NCBI GenBank assembly: GCA_002369525.1
Contig: DFFN01000004.1
Coordinates: 1 to 5,363, forward strand
Reading direction: 5' to 3'
Source: Lachnoclostridium sp. UBA3775
GTDB taxonomy: Bacteria > Bacillota > Clostridia > Lachnospirales > Lachnospiraceae
DNA: 5,363 nt
Position numbers and translations under genes: made by a program. Of this stretch, positions 1 to 5,363 are shown in pieces. Under the pieces are notes generated by a model. That model saw only the letters and a program-made list of their open reading frames with translations, did no database searches and was not told the origin of the DNA. Position 1 is the first letter of the stretch; each line of letters opens with the position of its first letter.

Positions 1-2762
1 CCTATGCCTATGCCGTACATGCCGCTTCCGTTTATCGTGATCGTTCCGTCCTGGGTGAAGGTGATATCTCCGCAGGCCGAGAGCCTGTTATTGCCGATTC
101 CGAAGTATTCCCTGCTGTTAAGATTGATGTTCAGGTGGCCGTCGCCTTCTATGATAAGGATAGCATTTTCGGGAACGAGTATGCCGCCGTTCTGCAGGGT
201 GCTTTCGCCCTTGAGCATGAGATTTACCTGCGCGCCGGGCTCAAGCGTGATGCCAGGGCGCTCTTTTATGTTTGTAAGGTAAGCATTTTCAAGCGTTATG
301 GTGCCTTCATAATCCGAGCCGACTTCAACATGTATGCCTGTTTTAAGTCCCGGATTGCCGACGAGGGTTACATCGCGGTAGGTTGCCTCGCCTTCGAATT
401 TAATGCAGGTATAGCCGTCCTTGTGCAGGTTGTTAAGGGACACACGATTTGTCCTTCCGGCAATGTAAACCTTGTTAACGGTACCGTCGATTCTTTCCTT
501 GGCATAGGAATTGATCTCTTTTACGATCTCTTCGGGGATCGACTGTATCACCTCGGGGCTCGGGCGTGAGGTATAGTAGCCCTGTATCAGGTCGACACCG
601 AGCAGTATTACGGTCTTTAATTCCTCGGAGGTTTCGACTCCTTCGGCAAGCGCAAGTATGTTGTTGTCATGCGAAAAGTCGATGATCTCGCGTACGAAGT
701 GCTGCTTTTGCGCGCTGAACTGTATCTCGCTTAGGAGCGCCCTGTCGATTTTTACATAGTTGGGCATGTAACGCAGGAGATTGGTGATGTTTGAATAGCC
801 CGTACCGTAATCGTCTACGGCGGTGCGGATATCCATGTCCTTGTATCGCTTCTTCATTTCGTCAAGCGCATAGTCATCAAGCTCGGCCTGCTCGGTAAGC
901 TCGACAACGGCAGTGTCGGAATGGCCGATAAGCAGCTCGTTGATTCGTTCGGTTTCATCGGGATTCATCCTGACACCGGGTATCGAATTAATAAATACGT
1001 GCTTTCCTTCAAAGGAGTTTTTGTAATCGTTGACATATTTAAGCACGTTCACAAAGGTTGCTTTTTCAACATCATTCAGCCTTCCGAGCATTCCGGCATA
1101 TTTGAGTATCTTGAGAGGAGATATCATTTTGTCGGTATTTGAACGCATGAGTGCTTCATAGGCATAGATAGAGCCGTCCTGTGAATTTACTATCGGCTGG
1201 AAATAATATTTCAGCAGGTTCTCGTCGAGTATCTTCTTTACAAGCTCAAGCTCTTCCTTTTCCTCGGGTAAAAGACCGCGAAGATCCGCATTCTTCTCGG
1301 CATTTGCATCCGGAATCTTGTTTTCGGCGATGACTATGTTGCTGTTACGTTCGTGCCTGGAGTTCTCGAGTCTGCGGATGACCTCGAGGCCGCATGAAAC
1401 GGCATGTATCCAAAGACGGTAGGTGTCGTCATAGCTTTTTGAGGCTTCGCCGTAATTTATGGCGGCATATCCGAAGCAGTTAGCTTCGAAATGCACGGGA
1501 GTGAATATGAAAGCGCGCGGCTTTGAACATTCTTTTTCGAGCTCGGGCAGAAGAGAGGATGTTTCGAAAACTTCCGTAAGGCTCACTTTTTCGCCGGGGC
1601 TGTTGTCGGAGCCGCCTCTTATCGCATAAAGCATCTGTGCGGGATAGCCCTTTGTGAGAAGCTTTCCGTCCGTAAGAGTGCCGGGGTTTAGCCACTGGTC
1701 GTTAAGGCACAGATGGAAGCTGTCAAACTCGCGTATCTGGTATAGGTATGAATAGACAATGTTAAGGAAACCCTCGAAATCGGTCTGTGAGAGCATGTCC
1801 TCCATCAAACTGTTATGAAGGGAATAATAGCTTTCGGAAGAAATTTCAGTTGCCCATTTTTTCCGCCTGCCGGTATCGGGAGAAATCGGCTTGCATTTAC
1901 AGCCGCAGCTTTCGCCGATAAAGAGCTCGGGCACGGGGATGGGAAGTATGGTTTCATTCCTTCCGTTTATCATGTCAAGTATCGTGATGGCGGCATTTTC
2001 GCCGCAGGTTCTTGCTGGAATGGGAGCGGAGGTTATCGGCCTGGGGCTTAAGCGTCCGTCCTCTATCGAATCATAACCGACTATCGCAATGTCTTCGGGT
2101 ACCCTGAGGCCTCCGGCGGTCAGACCTTCGCAAAGACCTATTGCCATGCAGTCGTTCGCACATGCAACGGCATCGGGCAGGTCATCCCGTTTCTTTAAAA
2201 GTTCTTCTGCGCAGGAGTTTCCGCTCGTATACCAGAAATCACCGTAGAAAATACGGTCCTTTCTTATCTCAAGCCCGTTTTCCTTCATTGCCTCCTCATA
2301 GGCGGCAAGACGCTGTTTTGAATGTACGTGCCATTTCTTGCCTGTGAGAAAAGCTATATCCTTACAGCCGTGTACCTTTATAAGATGGTTGATAAGTTCT
2401 TTTACCGGTGTTTTTGCGTCGGTCCAGAGGGTAGGAAAATGATGGCTTTCAATGTCGATACAGAGCACGGGGCCTTTGAATCTTTCGTGTATGCGTTCGT
2501 CGAGAGCGCTCGCAACACCGGGAGTCTGTACGGTGTCTTTTAAATAGACTACGGCATCAAACAAGGAAAAGTTTACGAGATTGTATATGTTTGATTCACC
2601 GGTTTCTCTTTCGGTGGTATTCTGATATTTTTTGTACATCGAAAAAATGCACACGTCAAAATTTTCCCTGAAAACCTTTTCAAGGAAGCCTTCAATGAAC
2701 TGATGCTGATAATTTTCGTCGGCCTGTCCCACCAGAATCGCTATTCGTTTCTTTGCTGTCAT
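1..2762 (-). CDS. LacI-type sensor / EAL cyclic-di-GMP phosphodiesterase with beta-helix-like tail (3' end outside window)
   Basis: This is an open frame of 920 codons from ATG (2762-2760) to the left edge with no stop, so the C-terminus is missing. The start has an AGAGG ribosome binding site (2769-2773) 6 nt upstream. Residues about 5-285 resemble the LacI/PurR ligand-binding fold (AVACANDCMAIG, then RVPEDIAIVGYDS with GYD at 229-231), but no helix-turn-helix precedes it. A CGCKC cluster lies at 286-290. Residues about 297-480 are a GAF-like middle region ending in a helix, like the region before GGDEF in clostridial LacI-GGDEF proteins. Residues about 505-735 are EAL: EALMR 536-540, N592, E621/E624, D650-D651 in DDYGTG, K671, E707 in AEGVET, Q727. 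All metal and catalytic positions are present, so cleavage of c-di-GMP to pGpG is predicted. From about 760 the chain is beta-rich and glycine-rich, ending in a GIGI motif as in carbohydrate-binding beta-helix proteins. There is no signal peptide or membrane segment, so it should be cytoplasmic. Confidence 0.9.
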   Translation of the reverse strand, partial: MTAKKRIAILVGQADENYQHQFIEGFLEKVFRENFDVCIFSMYKKYQNTTERETGESNIYNLVNFSLFDAVVYLKDTVQTPGVASALDERIHERFKGPVLCIDIESHHFPTLWTDAKTPVKELINHLIKVHGCKDIAFLTGKKWHVHSKQRLAAYEEAMKENGLEIRKDRIFYGDFWYTSGNSCAEELLKKRDDLPDAVACANDCMAIGLCEGLTAGGLRVPEDIAIVGYDSIEDGRLSPRPITSAPIPARTCGENAAITILDMINGRNETILPIPVPELFIGESCGCKCKPISPDTGRRKKWATEISSESYYSLHNSLMEDMLSQTDFEGFLNIVYSYLYQIREFDSFHLCLNDQWLNPGTLTDGKLLTKGYPAQMLYAIRGGSDNSPGEKVSLTEVFETSSLLPELEKECSKPRAFIFTPVHFEANCFGYAAINYGEASKSYDDTYRLWIHAVSCGLEVIRRLENSRHERNSNIVIAENKIPDANAEKNADLRGLLPEEKEELELVKKILDENLLKYYFQPIVNSQDGSIYAYEALMRSNTDKMISPLKILKYAGMLGRLNDVEKATFVNVLKYVNDYKNSFEGKHVFINSIPGVRMNPDETERINELLIGHSDTAVVELTEQAELDDYALDEMKKRYKDMDIRTAVDDYGTGYSNITNLLRYMPNYVKIDRALLSEIQFSAQKQHFVREIIDFSHDNNILALAEGVETSEELKTVILLGVDLIQGYYTSRPSPEVIQSIPEEIVKEINSYAKERIDGTVNKVYIAGRTNRVSLNNLHKDGYTCIKFEGEATYRDVTLVGNPGLKTGIHVEVGSDYEGTITLENAYLTNIKERPGITLEPGAQVNLMLKGESTLQNGGILVPENAILIIEGDGHLNINLNSREYFGIGNNRLSACGDITFTQDGTITINGSGMYGIGI

Positions 2763-2803
2763 CTTAAACCTCTTTTTTGAAACAATCATATTGCATTTTT
2801 GTT

Positions 2804-2831
2804 ATTATAGCATAAAAAAGAGCTTTTTCAT
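2804..2831 (-). promoter_or_regulatory. Promoter of the EAL gene
   Basis: Read on the minus strand, TATAAT (2809-2804) is preceded by TG one base away (2812-2811), giving an extended -10 TGCTATAAT. A weak -35, ATGAAA (2831-2826), lies 16 bp upstream. The -10 sits about 42 bp before the start codon. The -10 match is perfect, whereas the -35 matches TTGACA at only four of six positions. This is the best candidate on this strand, by inspection only. Confidence 0.6.
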
Positions 2832-2855
2832 AGTGAATTTTTTGTATAATATTAT

Positions 2856-2869
2856 AAAAAACGTTTTCA
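2856..2869. promoter_or_regulatory. cre-like / LacI-family operator candidate
   Basis: Read on the minus strand, TGAAAACGTTTTTT matches 13 of 14 positions of the CcpA catabolite-responsive element consensus TGWAARCGYTWNCW. Its core AAAACGTTTT (2858-2867) is a perfect palindrome with the central CG typical of LacI-family operators. It overlaps the predicted -35 of the plus-strand gene (2864-2869), a position where binding should repress. A LacI-family regulator other than CcpA could also bind here. The region is AT-rich, which raises the chance of a coincidental match. Confidence 0.5.
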
Positions 2870-2892
2870 AACGGGGAAAAATGTATTATACT
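2864..2892 (+). promoter_or_regulatory. Promoter of the flavodoxin/ferredoxin gene
   Basis: TTTTCA (2864-2869) and TATACT (2887-2892) are separated by 17 bp, the optimal sigma-A spacing, and place the transcription start about 25-30 bp before the start codon. A TATAAT at 2845-2850 is an alternative -10 but has no convincing -35 at proper spacing. The two divergent promoters of this intergenic region lie about 50 bp apart and do not overlap. Confidence 0.5.
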
Positions 2893-2926
2893 GTACTAAA
2901 AATGTTTTTTTGAGGAGGGAAAAGGC

Positions 2927-3682
2927 ATGATTTTATATTTTTCCGGAACGGGAAACAGCGAATATGTGGCAGGGCGCCTGGCAGAGGCAATATCGGATGA
3001 GTATCTTGACATATGCCAGAGACTTAAGAACAATGATTATTCCGCATTCAGTTCCGACAGGCCCTGGGTCATCGTGGCTCCGACCTATGCTTGGCAGGCT
3101 CCGAGGATGATAAGAAAATGGCTGATAAAGACAAGGCTTTCCGGCGAGAAGAAAATATATTTCGTGCTTACCTGCGAAGCATCCGTCGGAGATGCCGCCG
3201 GTTACCTGAAGGCGATAGCGGAACGTAAAAAGCTTGAATATATGGGGCTTGGCAGGGTTATCATGCCGAATAATTATTTCATCCTTTCAAAGGTGCCCGA
3301 CAGGGAGAAGGCGCTTGAGATAATTGCCGGCTCGGAGGAACATATCAATGAGCTGGCTTACAGGATAAAGAACCGCGAGCCCTTTGATGAGATAAAGAGG
3401 CGCTTGTTCGATAAGACCAAGAGCAAGGGAATCAACAAGAGCTTTAATTCGTGGTTCGGAAAGCATCCCATTGACAGAAAGTTTGAGGCTCTTGATTCAT
3501 GCGTGGGCTGCGGCAACTGCGAAAAAGTCTGTCCGACCGGAAATATCAGCATCGGAGAGGACAAAAAACCGGTATGGTCAGGCAACTGCGTGCAGTGTCT
3601 GTCCTGCATCAGCCGCTGTCCGGAGGATGCGATCGTATACGGAAAGAAGCACAAAGAAAAATATTTCTGCCCAAAGCTGTGA
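2927..3682 (+). CDS. EFR1-type flavodoxin-like protein with two [4Fe-4S] ferredoxin clusters
   Basis: The protein has 251 residues. The N-terminus is a flavodoxin-like fold: MILYFSGTGNSEYVA (residues 1-15) contains the phosphate-binding loop SGTGNS for FMN, and the APTYAWQAPR segment (51-60) fits the second flavin-contacting loop. Residues about 185-235 are a 2[4Fe-4S] ferredoxin module with two complete motifs: C192, C195, C198, C202-P and C221, C224, C227, C231-P. This domain order matches the family named EFR1 (flavodoxin plus ferredoxin), common in gut clostridia and without a well-established substrate. An electron-transfer or reductase role in the cytoplasm is inferred. A near-perfect Shine-Dalgarno, GAGGAGGG (2912-2919), stands 7 nt before the ATG and fixes the start. 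A further cysteine, C248, lies near the end. The gene is divergent from the EAL gene, and I see no clear terminator after it. Confidence 0.9.
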   Translation: MILYFSGTGNSEYVAGRLAEAISDEYLDICQRLKNNDYSAFSSDRPWVIVAPTYAWQAPRMIRKWLIKTRLSGEKKIYFVLTCEASVGDAAGYLKAIAERKKLEYMGLGRVIMPNNYFILSKVPDREKALEIIAGSEEHINELAYRIKNREPFDEIKRRLFDKTKSKGINKSFNSWFGKHPIDRKFEALDSCVGCGNCEKVCPTGNISIGEDKKPVWSGNCVQCLSCISRCPEDAIVYGKKHKEKYFCPKL

Positions 3683-3719
3683 CTGGCGGATTTAGTAAAA
3701 AAAACTCCTTCCCTTTTAG

Positions 3720-3748
3720 TTGATTTTTGATGAAAAGTCTGCTAAAAT
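3720..3748 (+). promoter_or_regulatory. Promoter of the CarD-family gene
   Basis: TTGATT (3720-3725), a 17-bp spacer and TAAAAT (3743-3748) with TG one base upstream (3740-3741) form a good sigma-A promoter with an extended -10. Transcription should begin near 3755 and leave a leader of about 60 nt. It shows that the CarD gene has its own promoter rather than depending on the flavodoxin gene. It also argues against the upstream in-frame ATG at 3720, which lies in the -35 box. Confidence 0.7.
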
Positions 3749-3751
3749 AGT

Positions 3752-3789
3752 ATATGGTATCGGTTTGTCGGCTTTTTGCCGGTACATAT
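3752..3789 (+). promoter_or_regulatory. Stem-loop in the CarD leader
   Basis: Positions 3752-3763 pair with 3779-3789 to give 11 base pairs with one bulged G (3756) and one G-T wobble, closing a 15-nt loop. A smaller hairpin, CGGC-TTTTT-GCCG (3769-3781), uses part of the same right arm, so the two are mutually exclusive. A third mini-hairpin, GGC-TTTT-GCC (3792-3801), runs into the ribosome binding site. Because transcription may start near 3755, the outermost pairs may not be made. A regulatory role is inferred only. Confidence 0.4.
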
Positions 3790-3815
3790 CAGGCTTTTGC
3801 CGGAAAGGATTATTT

Positions 3816-4313
3816 ATGTTCGAGAAAGGTGACCATATCGTATATGGTAACAACGGCGTCTGTGTTGTTGAAGAAATAACCAGGATGCAGATGAAAGGGA
3901 TTGACTGTGACAAGCTGTATTACAGGCTTTCTTCCGTCACCAACCCGGGAAGCAAATATTTTTCCCCTGTTGACAACGATAAGGTTGTAATGAGGAAAAC
4001 AATGACGAAGGATGAAGCAGAGGAGCTTATCAAGGGACTTCCTGCGCTTTCACCGCTTCCCGTGCCCGAGGATAAATTCCGTGAGGAACTCTATAAGGAT
4101 ATAATCAGATCCTGCGACCCCGAAAAAAGCTTCAGGATAATTCTGACCCTTTACAGGAAAAAAATGGAAAGATATGCACAGGGAAAGAAGAATACCAGCA
4201 TAGACGAGAGATATTTCAAGCAGATTGAAAACAATCTTTACAGTGAGCTTGCGTTTGCTCTCGGCAGGGACAGGGACGAGATAAACGACTATATTAAGGA
4301 AACAATAGGATAG
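3816..4313 (+). CDS. CarD-family transcriptional regulator
   Basis: The protein has 165 residues, the usual family length. The ATG at 3816 is chosen because MFEKGDHIVYGNNGVCVVEE is the conserved N-terminus and AAAGG (3804-3808) lies 7 nt upstream; the longer frame from 3720 adds 32 residues encoded by promoter and leader. Residues 1-60 form the Tudor-like RNA polymerase interaction domain (YYRL, KYFSPVDN, VMRK), which in this family binds the beta subunit. Residues about 64-165 are the helical C-terminal domain (KFREELYKDII, TLYRKKMERYAQGKK, ELAFALGRDRDEI), which in CarD contacts the upstream edge of the -10 region and stabilises the open promoter complex. No tryptophan occurs anywhere, although a conserved one normally wedges into the minor groove; the equivalent site appears to be V83-P84. 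It is followed after 4 nt by the membrane protein gene, a probable operon. Confidence 0.9.
   Translation: MFEKGDHIVYGNNGVCVVEEITRMQMKGIDCDKLYYRLSSVTNPGSKYFSPVDNDKVVMRKTMTKDEAEELIKGLPALSPLPVPEDKFREELYKDIIRSCDPEKSFRIILTLYRKKMERYAQGKKNTSIDERYFKQIENNLYSELAFALGRDRDEINDYIKETIG
3832..3848. repeat. Palindrome at the start of the CarD gene, sharing a 10-mer with the promoter region
   Basis: ACCATAT-CGT-ATATGGT is a perfect 7-bp inverted repeat with a 3-bp centre, located 16 bp inside the coding region. Its right half is part of GTATATGGTA (3840-3849), which also occurs at 3750-3759 over the predicted transcription start, exactly 90 bp away. The arrangement resembles paired operator sites, but the second copy encodes the conserved residues IVYG, so protein constraint may explain it. 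Confidence 0.4.
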
Positions 4314-4317
4314 AAGC

Positions 4318-5166
4318 GTGGGAAAAAAGAAAAAACCGGGCAAAATTTATCGAAGTCTGGTCGAACAGATCAAAATGAACAAGAAGGCCTATGTGGTCTA
4401 CATTGTGCTGCAGTTCATCACACTCATCGTGCTTGTCCGTTCGGCAATGCTTGGGCAGTGGGAGAGCGTGCTTACCTGTATCCTTGCGCTTATCCTTCTT
4501 CTGATTCCCCCTTTTGTCGAAAAAAACGCAAAGGTCCAGCTTCCGACCGCACTTGAAGTGACGGCCTATATTTTTGTGTTCTGTGCCGAGATACTGGGTG
4601 AAGTGAATTGCTACTATATTAAATATCCGATGTGGGATACGATGCTCCACACTGTAAACGGTTTTATGTTCGCGGCCTTCGGCTTCTGCCTTGTGGACAT
4701 TTTCAACCGCAACCGTAACATACGCTTCACGCTGTCCGCAGGCTTTCTTGCGGTCGTTGCTTTCTGCTTTTCCATGACCATAGGTGTACTGTGGGAATTT
4801 ACGGAGTTTGCGATAGACAAAACAGCGAAGATTGACATGCAGAAGGACTTTGTCATCGAGGACTTTTCCTCCGTGACGCTTGACGAAACGGCAAGCAATA
4901 AGCCGGTGAAGGTAAACAACATTAAAAAGACCGTTATTACCTCCGGAGACAGGGAAGTGGTGATAGAGGACGGATATCTTGATATCGGTCTTTACGATAC
5001 GATGAAGGATCTTTTCGTCAATTTTATCGGAGCCGTTGTGTTCAGCATCATCGGTTATATCTACATCAGGCAGGGAGGCAGGAATAAGATCGCCGCAAGC
5101 TTTGTGCCTGTTCCTGCGGAAGTTGCGGATCCGGACGATTATTACGGTCCGGAGGAAATAGAATAA
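4318..5166 (+). CDS. YjdF/DUF2238-like integral membrane protein
   Basis: The protein has 282 residues and starts at GTG. The start is supported by AGGA (4307-4310) 7 nt upstream and by a spacing of only 4 nt after the CarD stop, suggesting translational coupling. A basic N-terminus (GKKKKPGK) precedes five hydrophobic segments at about 23-44, 48-67, 76-96, 108-129 and 137-160, and a sixth lies at about 232-250. WDTMLH (106-111) and GVLWEFTEFAID (156-167) resemble the signature motifs of the YjdF/DUF2238 family, with a later YDTMKDLFVNFIG (226-238) opening the last helix. About 60 hydrophilic residues (168-226), rich in acidic and lysine residues, separate the fifth and sixth helices. The tail is acidic. 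Function is unknown; the WDT and WEF motifs suggest polar residues buried in the membrane. Family assignment is from motif memory. Confidence 0.7.
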   Translation: MGKKKKPGKIYRSLVEQIKMNKKAYVVYIVLQFITLIVLVRSAMLGQWESVLTCILALILLLIPPFVEKNAKVQLPTALEVTAYIFVFCAEILGEVNCYYIKYPMWDTMLHTVNGFMFAAFGFCLVDIFNRNRNIRFTLSAGFLAVVAFCFSMTIGVLWEFTEFAIDKTAKIDMQKDFVIEDFSSVTLDETASNKPVKVNNIKKTVITSGDREVVIEDGYLDIGLYDTMKDLFVNFIGAVVFSIIGYIYIRQGGRNKIAASFVPVPAEVADPDDYYGPEEIE

Positions 5167-5188
5167 ATCAAAAAAATAAAAAAAGTTA

Positions 5189-5217
5189 TTGACAAAGACC
5201 TCCCCCTGTGTTATTGT
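5189..5217 (+). promoter_or_regulatory. rpmG promoter
   Basis: A perfect -35, TTGACA (5189-5194), a 17-bp spacer and TATTGT (5212-5217) with TG one base upstream (5209-5210) form a sigma-A promoter with an extended -10. Transcription should start near 5224, leaving a leader of about 50 nt before the rpmG ATG. The spacer contains the left arm of the preceding terminator. Confidence 0.75.
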
Positions 5218-5246
5218 TATATGGCTATGGAAGAGGTCTTTTTTTT
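5194..5246 (+). terminator. Intrinsic terminator of the CarD/membrane-protein operon
   Basis: AAAGACCTC (5194-5202) and GAGGTCTTT (5233-5241) form a perfect 9-bp inverted repeat around a 30-nt loop, and the right arm runs into eight T residues (5239-5246). The loop is longer than usual for an intrinsic terminator, though extra CC/GG pairs inside it are possible. It begins 27 bp after the stop codon of the membrane protein gene. RNA started at the rpmG promoter contains only the right arm and should escape termination. Confidence 0.65.
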
Positions 5247-5275
5247 ATGCCTAATTTTTAACGGAGGTAAGTGCC

Positions 5276-5363
5276 ATGAGAGTAAAGATTACTTTAGCAT
5301 GTACTGAATGCAAGCAGCGTAACTACGACATGACAAAAGAAAAGAAAAACCACCCGGATAGGA
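5276..5363 (+). CDS. rpmG: 50S ribosomal protein L33 (3' end outside window)
   Basis: Twenty-nine codons are visible, beginning MRVKITLACTECKQRNY, which is the standard start of bacterial L33; the full protein is normally about 49-55 residues. C9 and C12 form the first CxxC of the zinc-binding type of L33; the second pair would lie beyond the edge. GGAGG (5263-5267) sits 8 nt before the ATG. L33 is a small large-subunit protein near the tRNA exit site. In many Firmicutes this gene precedes secE and nusG, which would be expected just to the right. Confidence 0.93.
   Translation, partial: MRVKITLACTECKQRNYDMTKEKKNHPDR

Noticed and set aside
135..2543. Several plus-strand open frames of 60-145 codons opposite the EAL gene, including 135-569 and 921-1142.
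   Set aside because: They lie opposite a continuous 920-codon frame with recognisable domains, lack ribosome binding sites and resemble no known family.
2810..2832. An imperfect dyad around AGAGCTTTTT between the two divergent promoters, considered as a shared operator or terminator.
   Set aside because: It has a mismatch next to the centre, is mostly A/T runs and has no suitable position for a terminator.
2845..2850. TATAAT as the -10 of the flavodoxin/ferredoxin gene.
   Set aside because: No reasonable -35 lies 16-18 bp upstream, while TTTTCA/TATACT downstream has ideal spacing; it remains an alternative.
3683..3719. A terminator after the flavodoxin/ferredoxin gene.
   Set aside because: There is an A-run and a repeated TTTAGT, but in direct orientation, so no hairpin with a T-tract could be drawn.
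3720..3815. An upstream in-frame ATG extending the CarD protein by 32 residues.
   Set aside because: The ATG lies in the -35 box of a good promoter, has no ribosome binding site, and the conserved N-terminus starts at the internal ATG.
4050..4922. Minus-strand open frames opposite the CarD and membrane protein genes.
   Set aside because: They overlap well-supported genes and show no family motifs or start signals.

Overview
The window looks like a chromosomal piece of an anaerobic, moderately low-GC Firmicute, most likely a member of the Lachnospiraceae (Butyrivibrio/Roseburia-like clostridia). The reasons are strong GGAGG-type ribosome binding sites, a cytoplasmic LacI-type sensor joined to a cyclic-di-GMP domain, a flavodoxin/ferredoxin fusion protein, a clostridial CarD homologue and a cysteine-type ribosomal protein L33. 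The lineage is inferred from protein style, not from a search.

Layout. Positions 1-2762 (minus strand) hold one very long gene that runs off the left edge. It has at least 920 codons: a LacI/PurR-like ligand-binding domain without a DNA-binding domain, a GAF-like middle region, a complete EAL phosphodiesterase domain, and a glycine-rich beta-helix-like tail that is cut by the window edge. A 164-bp divergent intergenic region (2763-2926) carries a promoter in each direction and a cre/LacI-type operator-like palindrome. Positions 2927-3682 (plus) encode a flavodoxin-like protein with two [4Fe-4S] clusters. After a gap with a good promoter and a foldable leader come a CarD-family regulator (3816-4313) and, 4 nt later, a six-helix membrane protein of the YjdF/DUF2238 type (4318-5166). 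Positions 5167-5275 hold an intrinsic terminator superimposed on a new promoter, and the window ends inside rpmG (L33, from 5276).

How the parts work together. The left gene is predicted to lower cyclic-di-GMP in response to a small cytoplasmic ligand, probably a sugar or similar solute. The flavodoxin/ferredoxin is a redox carrier or oxidoreductase of unknown substrate. CarD binds the RNA polymerase beta subunit and tunes promoter opening; it is probably co-transcribed with the membrane protein. The terminator/promoter overlap at 5189-5246 seems to insulate rpmG from that operon.

Most notable are the EAL protein with its unusual sensor and beta-helix tail, the CarD homologue with no tryptophan, and the terminator whose left arm lies inside the next gene's promoter. 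I see no mobile element, CRISPR array, tRNA or rRNA. No stretch over 300 bases lacks a gene.
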